A stretch of 64,000 bases of DNA from contig CAZUHU010000002.1 in the NCBI GenBank assembly GCA_964620645.1, positions 7,607-71,606 on the forward strand, in the 5' to 3' direction. The notes under the pieces were generated by a model, which was not told where the DNA came from, searched no databases, and saw only the letters and a list, made by a program, of their open reading frames with translations. A program made the translations under genes and the position numbers. The DNA comes from Bog-950 sp964620645. GTDB lineage: Bacteria > Bacteroidota > Bacteroidia > Chitinophagales > LD1. Positions 45,377 to 52,038 of the stretch are shown piece after piece; positions within the stretch are counted from its first letter, which is position 1, and each line of letters starts with the position of its first letter.

Positions 45377-45937
45377 ATGAAGAAGGTATTGTTTATTGAC
45401 CGTGACGGTACGTTGATACTGGAAACGGACGACTTTAAAATTGAGAAATTTCACAAGCTGGTTTTTTACCCCGGTGTGTTTCAGTGGTTAGGGCGTATTG
45501 CGCGCGAGCTGGACTACGAATTGGTAATGGTAACTAACCAGGACGGATTAGGCACACCTGATTTTCCGGAAGCGGATTTTTGGGAGGTGCAGAATTTTAT
45601 AATGAAGACCTTTGAAGGCGAAGGGATAAAATTTGCGGAGGTGTTTATTGATAAATCGTACCCGCACGAAAACCTGCCTACCCGCAAACCGGGCATCGGC
45701 ATGCTAACCGCTTATATGAAGGGGCATTACGACTTAAAGAACTCCTTTGTTATAGGCGACCGTATTACTGATGTGATGCTGGCAAAAAATCTGGATGCCA
45801 AGTGCATATGGCTGAACGATGGCCGCAACCTTGGCGCTACGGAAGTAACCGGTAACAGCCAAACCCTTAAAGAATACATTGCACTTGAAACCCGCGATTG
45901 GGAAGTGCTTTATAACTACCTGAAGGGATTAAAATAA
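45377..45937 (+). CDS. Histidinol-phosphatase-like HAD phosphatase (HisB N-terminal type)
   Basis: A 186-aa HAD-superfamily phosphatase. Motif I LFIDRDGTLI (Asp-x-Asp), motif II MVTNQDGLGT, the Lys in RKPGIGM and motif IV VIGDRITDVMLA are all present. The sequence follows the N-terminal domain of bifunctional HisB (PGVFQWLGRIA, FPEADFWEVQNFIMK), which dephosphorylates histidinol phosphate. The imidazoleglycerol-phosphate dehydratase domain usually fused in Bacteroidota is absent, and no other his gene is nearby. The zinc loop of E. coli HisB is absent too. Histidinol-phosphatase is likely; related GmhB-type sugar phosphatases are the alternative. Confidence 0.82.
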   Translation: MKKVLFIDRDGTLILETDDFKIEKFHKLVFYPGVFQWLGRIARELDYELVMVTNQDGLGTPDFPEADFWEVQNFIMKTFEGEGIKFAEVFIDKSYPHENLPTRKPGIGMLTAYMKGHYDLKNSFVIGDRITDVMLAKNLDAKCIWLNDGRNLGATEVTGNSQTLKEYIALETRDWEVLYNYLKGLK

Positions 45938-45964
45938 AAAAGGGCCGTAAGGCCCTTTATATTT
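45938..45964. terminator. Bidirectional terminator between convergent genes
   Basis: AAAGGGCC (45939-45946), loop GTAA, GGCCCTTT (45951-45958), with A-rich and T-rich flanks (ATATTTTT). Serves the HisB-like gene and the FKBP gene. Confidence 0.85.
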
Positions 45965-46471
45965 TTAGTGGTGCGAATGGTCGCCGTGCTCATGCACGTG
46001 GCCGTGTTCAATTTCAGTTGGGTTGGCTTCGCGCACTTCAATTACCTCGCCGCTAAAGTAAAGTGTTTTACCGGCGAAAGGGTGGTTAAGATCCACGGTT
46101 ACCTTATCGTCAGCTACTTTTACAATACGGCCCTGGAACGGGTTACCGTATTGGTCCTGCAGGGGAACGATGTTGCCTACAAAAATCATTTCGTTTTGTA
46201 CCACGCCTTCATGCGAAAAAACGTTTTTATCTAATTCAATTACAGCTTGCTCATCGTATTCGCCATAACCTTCTTCAGCAGTTAGTGTAAAGCTGAACTG
46301 GTTGCCGGCAATTTTGCCTTCCAGGTTTTTCTCAAATTTATCTAACACATTATTATGTCCGAAAAGGAAACTGAAGGGGTTTTCGCGGTCGGCCGCATCT
46401 CTTACTTCGCCATTAGGCTCGGTACGTAATTCATAGGTTAACTTAACAACGGTATCATTACCAGCTTTCAT
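45965..46471 (-). CDS. SlyD-like FKBP-type peptidyl-prolyl isomerase
   Basis: A 168-aa cytoplasmic foldase of the SlyD type: N-terminal half-FKBP (VVKLTYELRTEPNGEVRDAA, PFSFLFGHNNVLDKFEKNLE), the inserted IF domain (~70-125, EEGYGEYDEQAVIELDKNVF) and the return strand VTVDLNHPFAGKTLYF, then a His-rich tail (HGHVHEHGDHSHH) for nickel or zinc binding, as in E. coli SlyD. It catalyses prolyl isomerisation and acts as chaperone. The start codon ATG has no obvious upstream promoter motif. Confidence 0.94.
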   Translation of the reverse strand: MKAGNDTVVKLTYELRTEPNGEVRDAADRENPFSFLFGHNNVLDKFEKNLEGKIAGNQFSFTLTAEEGYGEYDEQAVIELDKNVFSHEGVVQNEMIFVGNIVPLQDQYGNPFQGRIVKVADDKVTVDLNHPFAGKTLYFSGEVIEVREANPTEIEHGHVHEHGDHSHH

Positions 46472-46587
46472 GTTTTACTGTTTGTAGATTAAAGAATTGC
46501 AGACTTTATGCCAGTGACGATGCCGGAGGGTATGTTAATGGATTAGTCTGCTGCAAAATTAAAAAACGGGGCGAGAATGCACCCAAA

Positions 46588-47235
46588 TCAGGGTTTTACA
46601 GCCAAAATATATTCGGCAAAACCGAAGTAATCCCAAAAAATGCTGGGGATTATTTTCCCATACACAATAAGGTTATGAGGAATTTTGAATGGCATCAGCA
46701 ACATGGTAGGTAAATGCCTGCGGTAACCGCCCGTAAGCACTTTCATGTTATTGCGCATGGCCAGGTTCATTAGTTCGGGTACTGAATAAATGCGCACATG
46801 CGTAGGATCGTCATAATAATTAAGGGTGCCGTCCATATGCGGCAATTGCGAAGAGCGGTAGCCGGGAAACTCAATGTAAATAAGCCCGCCGGGGCGTAGT
46901 TTGGTTAATAGTTGTTCTACTACATCATCGCCATTGCGCAGGTGTTCAATCACATGCGCCATCATTATAAAGTCGAAATAGTTATCAGGAATGACGCCGA
47001 AGTTTAGCTCCTCCAGGTTCATTTCATAAAAGGAGTGCATGACCTTAAAATCGCTCTCGTCGTTGTTGTAGTTCTTATCCAGGTCTACACCATGGTACTC
47101 GCAGTTAGGGTACCACTTTTTGGTTTTGGAAGCTGAATGGTTACCTGCACCAATATCCAACAGCCGGAAGGGTTTGTTTCCGATATGTTTTTCGAGAAAG
47201 CGGTATTTAGGGGGTAGTGTTAGCCAGCGAATCAA
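46588..47235 (-). CDS. Class I SAM-dependent methyltransferase
   Basis: A 215-aa methyltransferase: motif I LLDIGAGNHSASK, the acidic residue of motif II in HGVDLDKNY, motif IV-like FDFIMMAHVIEHLRNGDDV and motif V LLTKLRPGGLIYIEFPG. This is the Methyltransf_11 type seen in glycan or lipid biosynthesis loci, but no such neighbours occur here, so the substrate is unknown. The frame is closed 15 bases upstream and the next ATG is inside the fold, so the TTG at 47235 is taken as the start; an exact TACATTTG element lies 16 bases before it. Confidence 0.85.
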   Translation of the reverse strand: MIRWLTLPPKYRFLEKHIGNKPFRLLDIGAGNHSASKTKKWYPNCEYHGVDLDKNYNNDESDFKVMHSFYEMNLEELNFGVIPDNYFDFIMMAHVIEHLRNGDDVVEQLLTKLRPGGLIYIEFPGYRSSQLPHMDGTLNYYDDPTHVRIYSVPELMNLAMRNNMKVLTGGYRRHLPTMLLMPFKIPHNLIVYGKIIPSIFWDYFGFAEYILAVKP

Positions 47236-47251
47236 ACCAAATGAGTTTTAG

Positions 47252-47259
47252 CAAATGTA
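47252..47259 (-). promoter_or_regulatory. Putative -7 promoter element of the methyltransferase gene
   Basis: The reverse strand reads TACATTTGC, matching TAnnTTTG, 16 bases before the TTG start at 47235. No -33 TTG in the expected window. Confidence 0.4.
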
Positions 47260-47276
47260 TAAAACCATTTTAAAGC

Positions 47277-48494
47277 CTAAGGCTTTGCAAACAACAGGCT
47301 GCTATCGCCATAGCTGAGGAAGCGAAAGTTGTGCTCAAGGGCATAATTATATATAGTACGCCATGGCGCACCAACTACTGCAGCCACCAGCAAAAGAAGC
47401 GTAGAGTTAGGTTGGTGGAAGTTGGTAATTAATGCCTGCGCAATCTTAAGTCGGTAAGGCGGCGATATAAGAATTTGTGTTTTGGTATTCAGCCTCTCCA
47501 GGCCATGTAGTTCCATCCACCTTAGTAATTGTTTCAAAGCTGCGGCTGCTGTAATTGTCTCCCTTTCTTCATAGGGGTCCCATTGCCTTATAACCATTTC
47601 TTCAGGTGGTAAAGCTTGTTGTGCTGCCGCTTTTATACCCATCCAGTAAAGGCTTTCTAAGGTGCGTAGCGAAGTGGTGCCGACGGCTATAACCGGTAAT
47701 GCAGCCTCTAATTGTGCATACAGTTTTTCAATAACAACCAGCGGAACGTCAATCATCTCAAAGTGCATGTCGTGCTCTTTAAGTGTTTCGCTTTTTACAG
47801 GCTTAAAGGTACCGGCCCCAACATGCAGGCTAAGTTCTGCTGTGCTTATTTGCTTGTTCTTTAGCGTTTCCAAAACAAGGGGTGTAAAATGCAGGCCGGC
47901 GGTAGGTGCTGCCACTGAGCCCTCGTACCTGGCATATACGGTTTGGTAGCGTGTAAGGTCAAGCTCTTCACTTTGGCGGTGCAGGTAAGGGGGTATAGGC
48001 ATAACGCCTGCCTTATCCAGTATTTCAGCAAAGCTTAACTGTTCGGGCTGCCAATTAAACTCCACAATAAAATTGTCCGCATCACGGCCAACTAACTCTA
48101 CCGCCAATTCAAAATCCTTGTGCTGCAACTTCAACACTTTCTCCTTCCATTTGCTTGCACGGCCTATCAGGCATTTCCAACGTACGGTTTTCATGCGGCT
48201 CATAGCGCTGGCCATGTCCCGCAGTTCATCGGCCGGCTCCAGGCAAAACACTTCAACCTTTGCACCGGTGGCGGTGGTAAAAAACAAACGGGCCTGCACC
48301 ACTTTGGTGTTATTAAATACCAGCAGGCTCTTTTCCGGCAGGTACGTGCTGATGTTTTTGAAAACATCCTCTTTTATTTCCTGATCATATATCAGCAACC
48401 TGCTGGCATCGCGCTCGGCTAATGGGTATTGCGCTATACGTTCAGCGGGTAAGTGGTAGGTGTAGTCGCTTATGTGTATTTCAGACGGATGCAC
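47277..48494 (-). CDS. queA: S-adenosylmethionine:tRNA ribosyltransferase-isomerase
   Basis: A 405-aa enzyme of queuosine synthesis that transfers the ribosyl part of SAM onto preQ1 in tRNA. Seen: the N-terminal DYTYHLPAERIAQYPLAERD, VFNNTKVVQARLFF, APTAGLHFTPLVLETL, HVGAGTFKPVKSETL, VGTTSLRTLESLYW and the C-terminal PPYRLKIAQALITNFHQPNS, all typical QueA blocks. The start is placed at the GTG giving VHPSEIHISDY; a TTG 12 bases earlier would overlap the preceding terminator. Confidence 0.95.
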   Translation of the reverse strand: MHPSEIHISDYTYHLPAERIAQYPLAERDASRLLIYDQEIKEDVFKNISTYLPEKSLLVFNNTKVVQARLFFTTATGAKVEVFCLEPADELRDMASAMSRMKTVRWKCLIGRASKWKEKVLKLQHKDFELAVELVGRDADNFIVEFNWQPEQLSFAEILDKAGVMPIPPYLHRQSEELDLTRYQTVYARYEGSVAAPTAGLHFTPLVLETLKNKQISTAELSLHVGAGTFKPVKSETLKEHDMHFEMIDVPLVVIEKLYAQLEAALPVIAVGTTSLRTLESLYWMGIKAAAQQALPPEEMVIRQWDPYEERETITAAAALKQLLRWMELHGLERLNTKTQILISPPYRLKIAQALITNFHQPNSTLLLLVAAVVGAPWRTIYNYALEHNFRFLSYGDSSLLFAKP

Positions 48495-48506
48495 ACCACA
48501 AATCAA

Positions 48507-48538
48507 AACAAAAAAGCCATGCGCAAAAGCGCACGGCT
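48507..48538 (-). terminator. Terminator of the 17-residue-repeat gene
   Basis: AGCC-A-TGCGC (48515-48524), loop AAAA, GCGCA-C-GGCT (48529-48538) with one mismatch; the reverse strand continues TTTTTTGTTTTG. Confidence 0.8.
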
Positions 48539-48563
48539 AACCTTACCTTAAAAACAGAAGAGT

Positions 48564-48968
48564 TTAAAATTTGAAGAAGAAGAAAGTAACCGCAGCCCAT
48601 TCCGCCTTTACGCCGCGGGCGTAGCCAATAGTGCTGTGGCTGCTGTTTTCTACCGTGCCATCACTTTTAATATAGCCAATAGTGCTATGGCTGCTGTTCT
48701 CAACGGTGCCGTCGCTTTTAATGTAACCTACAGTGCTATGGCTGCTGTTTTCTACCGTGCCATTGCGCACATATCCTATTGTGCTGTGGCTGCTGTTTTC
48801 AATGGTGCCATCACTTTTTATATAGCCAACTGTGCTATGGCTGCTGCTTTCAATGGTTCCGTCGCTCTTAATATAGCCTGCCGTGGAGTGGCTTCCGCTT
48901 TCAATAGTTTGCGCCTTAACGCAAAACGCAGCGCCTGCTAATATCAGTGAGAAGAAAATCTTTTTCAT
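48564..48968 (-). CDS. Secreted protein built of six 17-residue repeats
   Basis: A 134-aa exported protein: signal peptide (MKKIFFSLILAGAAFCVKAQ), then six repeats of about 17 residues (consensus TIENSSHSTIGYIKSDG; the third has 16) over residues 21-123, and a short end AEWAAVTFFFFKF. The repeats are almost identical and also visible in DNA. Such short beta-hairpin repeats could close into a ring; from memory this resembles a family called five-fold beta-flower proteins, which I could not check. It sits downstream of the T9SS gene on the same strand but has its own terminator upstream, so is independent. Confidence 0.7.
   Translation of the reverse strand: MKKIFFSLILAGAAFCVKAQTIESGSHSTAGYIKSDGTIESSSHSTVGYIKSDGTIENSSHSTIGYVRNGTVENSSHSTVGYIKSDGTVENSSHSTIGYIKSDGTVENSSHSTIGYARGVKAEWAAVTFFFFKF
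48600..48908. repeat. Six tandem 51-bp repeats inside the coding sequence
   Basis: A unit of 51 bases, such as GTGCTATGGCTGCTGTTTTC with its surroundings, recurs six times with few changes, mostly at third codon positions; one unit is 48 bases. It corresponds exactly to the protein repeats, so it is a coding expansion. Confidence 0.85.
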
Positions 48969-49072
48969 GTGTACTTGCTGTTTGGTTTAATTAATACCAT
49001 AAAGCTACTAAATGCGCCAAGCCACAAAACTTTTTAAAGCGTTTTTTGGCGGAGATAAGCAGCAACCACCAT

Positions 49073-49108
49073 AAAAAGCGAAAAGCCTTCCCGACACAGG
49101 AAGGCTTT
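49073..49108 (-). terminator. Terminator of the Ig/PKD T9SS gene
   Basis: AAAGCCTTCC (49082-49091) pairs perfectly with GGAAGGCTTT (49099-49108) with a seven-base loop; the reverse strand continues TCGCTTTTTAT. Confidence 0.85.
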
Positions 49109-49134
49109 CGCAATTTATCAGCATGAAGGGAAAA

Positions 49135-51873
49135 CTACTTATTAACCACCATTCTAACCACTTTGTTTTCAGCGCTGTTGTTAACGCTTACAAAGTAAAT
49201 TCCGTTGGCCAGTTCAGCAGTGTTAAGGTTAAACAGGTTGTTGCCTGAAACCAGCTGCGCTGCATTCTTCATTACAACTCTTCCGGTCATATCGCCAACA
49301 GCTATTTCCACCTCGGCATTATCAAGAGCATTGATTTCCAGGCTAACGCGGCCATTGTTCGGGTTAGGGAACAGGCGAATAGTTTCAATGGTTTTTGCAA
49401 CTTCCTGTATACCTACACCGGTTATGGTAATACTCATGGTGTGTGTATCGTCGCAATTGCCGTTTGATGCAGTAAGCGTAACAGTGTAAGTGCCGTTGGC
49501 AGTGTAAGTATGGGTTGGGTTTTGAGAAGTTGATGTTTGATTATCGCCAAAATTCCAGTTATAAGAAGTAGCGTTTGTTGAAGCATCAGTAAAAGCAATG
49601 GTGTAAGAGCTGCCACTGGCGGCCTGGGTAAAGCTGGCAGCAGGTGTGTTGGTTACTGTTACAGTTATGCTGTTAGAATTGCCTACGCCATCGCAGGGGT
49701 CGGTGTTGGTAACGCTAACGCTGTAAGTGCCAGATTGCTTAACAACAATAGACTGCGTAGTAGCGCCGTTACTCCACAGGTAAGTATCGCCTGAAGATGA
49801 AGTGATAGTAACAGAATCGCCGCTGCAGAAAGCTACTGCTCCATTGGCTGCAATAGTTGGAGTTGGCGAATTGCTGACGTTAGTGGTTATAGCATTAGAT
49901 ACAGCGCTGCATCCGTTGGCATCAGTAGTTGTTACGGTATAAGTGCCGCTTGAAGTAACAGCAATGGTATCTGCAGTACCGCCGGTGCTCCAGTTAAAGG
50001 TATTGTAGTTGGCTGCATTGTTTACACTTAATGTAACAGTACCGCCTGTGCAGAAGGTAGTTGAACCACTTGCCTGTATGGCAGGAACAGTTGGTGTGTT
50101 CTCTGTAACTTGAATGGCATTAGATGCAGCAGTGCAATCGTTAGCATCAGTAATAGTTACGGTGTAAGAGCCTGCATTGCTTACTGTTATTTGTTGTGTT
50201 GTATTGCTGTTGCTCCAGCTATAACCGTTGGCAGCGGTTGAACTTAATGTTACGTTACCACCGGTGCAGAAGGATGTTGCACTTGGGGTAATAGTAGGTG
50301 CTGCAGGGTTACTGTTAACTGTAACTACCTGGGTAAATGTTTTAATGCAACCGCGGCTGTTAGCTACGCTAACGGTATAGGTGCCACTGTTGCTAACCGT
50401 AATAGAAGATGTGCTTGCGCCGGTACTCCATAAGTAAATATTACCGCCGCTTACATTTAAATCAACTGAACCGCCCTGGCAGAAGGTAGTAGGGCCGCTT
50501 GGGCTTAACGATGCTGTATAGCCATAGTTCAAATGCGGCACAGAATAGTCTTCATCCTGTGGAGTGAATTCGCCCCAGCAGTTTACCCAAAAGTCGTTAG
50601 CGCCAAATGCACCACGGTAAGTGGTTGGTGTTACTGAACTTAACTTAGGGTTACTGAAGTTAGCGCCGCTTAAAGCCGGTGAACCCGGTTGAGGGCGGAA
50701 ATCATAATAAGGATAGCTGTAAGGAGAAACCAGTTTAACGCTGTCGTTAGCATTGCCGCCGTAAACAGTGTTGCCGTTGGCAACATTCATAAGGTAGGCG
50801 GTATCAAAAGCCGTTTCACCGTAAGCTTCTTTGCAGCCACCTATCAGGTTGTATTTAAATTCCAATTCGTTGTTAGTAGCGTTTGTTTGTGCAGCAGTAC
50901 CTTCAATACGTAAGCCGCGTTTGTAGCCTATAGCTACTGAGTTAAACACATTGATTTTGGTGTTGCGGCGCAGGCGGCCTACCCAACCGTACTTGGCATC
51001 AATGGTAGAAGATGTTGTAGAGGCCGGGCCAATAATAGTTATGTTAGTGAAAACACCAGCTGTGTTTGGAGTATTGGTTGAGCCGTTGGCATCGTTGTCT
51101 GATTCAAAGCCATTAGAAATGTCGCCCTGGTCAGCAATGGTATCAACACGTACAACAAGCGCGTGGTTAACAATACCGCTCCAGCCGTTGTCGGTATCTA
51201 AATCGTCATCGCGGTTACCGAAGGATACGATATGGTCAGGCGACGAAGTGCCACCAAAAAATTCGTAACCGTCATCCTGGCCATAGCTGGTCATAACGTG
51301 GCTTATAACTGTTTTACGGCCTACACCGCAAAGGGTAAGGCTGTTCAACTCGGTATTAGTACCACACACATAACCGGCATACTCAATACGAACATACTTT
51401 AACACACCTGAGCTATCGTCAGGGTTGCTGCCGCCGTAATCGTAATCGGTGGTAGTGCCGCATTCTACACGGCCTTGTATGGCGTTGCCGCCGGCATCCT
51501 TAAAGTTAACCGGTGCTAAACCGCAAATGGTTATGCCGGCCCAGTCGGCACGTGCGCGCGAACCGGCAGGTTGGTTAGAAGTAAAAACAATAGGTTCTTC
51601 AGGTGTACCTACTGCGTTAATTTTACCGGTAGTAGAAACAACAATACGGCTTAAAGTAGTTTTATCGCCACGAATAATTGTGCCGGGCTGTATAGTTAAA
51701 GTAGCGCCGTTTTTAACGATGATGTCGCCATACAGAATATAAATGCTGTCGTGACTCCACGTGCGGTCGCTGGTAATGTCGGTAGCTACTGTTACTGTAT
51801 TTTGTGCAAAGGCACCAAAAGCCAGTAAGGTTGTAGCAACCATTAGTAAACTGCGTAGAAAATTTTTCTTCAT
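49135..51873 (-). CDS. Large surface protein: beta-helix-like domain, Ig-like repeats, PKD domain and T9SS sorting domain
   Basis: A 912-aa exported protein. Signal peptide (LLMVATTLLAFGAFAQ), then a beta-helix-like region (~25-440; TLTIQPGTIIRGDKTTLSRI, WAGITICGLAPVNFKDAGGN, YVRIEYAGYVCGTNTE), four Ig-like repeats (~458-760), each beginning with an FCxGG/FCSGD motif and ending with a cysteine-bearing strand, a PKD domain (ATSYNWNFGDNQTSTSQN) and a type A T9SS domain (RLFPNPNNGRVSLEINAL ... GIYFVSVNN). It is downstream of the TonB receptor on the same strand, and a receptor plus a beta-helix protein is a frequent pairing. Function probably substrate or metal binding at the surface, not proven. 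Confidence 0.88.
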   Translation of the reverse strand: MKKNFLRSLLMVATTLLAFGAFAQNTVTVATDITSDRTWSHDSIYILYGDIIVKNGATLTIQPGTIIRGDKTTLSRIVVSTTGKINAVGTPEEPIVFTSNQPAGSRARADWAGITICGLAPVNFKDAGGNAIQGRVECGTTTDYDYGGSNPDDSSGVLKYVRIEYAGYVCGTNTELNSLTLCGVGRKTVISHVMTSYGQDDGYEFFGGTSSPDHIVSFGNRDDDLDTDNGWSGIVNHALVVRVDTIADQGDISNGFESDNDANGSTNTPNTAGVFTNITIIGPASTTSSTIDAKYGWVGRLRRNTKINVFNSVAIGYKRGLRIEGTAAQTNATNNELEFKYNLIGGCKEAYGETAFDTAYLMNVANGNTVYGGNANDSVKLVSPYSYPYYDFRPQPGSPALSGANFSNPKLSSVTPTTYRGAFGANDFWVNCWGEFTPQDEDYSVPHLNYGYTASLSPSGPTTFCQGGSVDLNVSGGNIYLWSTGASTSSITVSNSGTYTVSVANSRGCIKTFTQVVTVNSNPAAPTITPSATSFCTGGNVTLSSTAANGYSWSNSNTTQQITVSNAGSYTVTITDANDCTAASNAIQVTENTPTVPAIQASGSTTFCTGGTVTLSVNNAANYNTFNWSTGGTADTIAVTSSGTYTVTTTDANGCSAVSNAITTNVSNSPTPTIAANGAVAFCSGDSVTITSSSGDTYLWSNGATTQSIVVKQSGTYSVSVTNTDPCDGVGNSNSITVTVTNTPAASFTQAASGSSYTIAFTDASTNATSYNWNFGDNQTSTSQNPTHTYTANGTYTVTLTASNGNCDDTHTMSITITGVGIQEVAKTIETIRLFPNPNNGRVSLEINALDNAEVEIAVGDMTGRVVMKNAAQLVSGNNLFNLNTAELANGIYFVSVNNSAENKVVRMVVNK

Positions 51874-51973
51874 GTTAGTGGTTATTTTTTATCCGCAGCA
51901 AAAATCAATTTGAGGATTTGCGTGAGCGTTAGCGCAGGGTTAAATAATTGTTGCGCCCCATATTTCCTTATTA

Positions 51974-52014
51974 TTAAAAGCAAAAAGCAGAAAGCGTTTC
52001 CGCCCTCTGCTTTT
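51974..52014 (-). terminator. Terminator of the TonB receptor gene
   Basis: AAAAGCAGA (51983-51991) pairs with TCTGCTTTT (52006-52014); the reverse strand continues TTTGCTTTTAATAA. Confidence 0.7.
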
Positions 52015-52038
52015 AAAAGATGCTTTATAAACTAAAGG

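Noticed and set aside
48600..48908. Regular repeats suggesting a CRISPR array
   Set aside because: Repeats are contiguous without unique spacers, have coding periodicity of 17 codons and encode a protein with a signal peptide.
49135..51873. Pectate lyase-type enzyme from the beta-helix-like region
   Set aside because: No catalytic Asp/Arg/Lys cluster of polysaccharide lyases is visible; repeats look structural.
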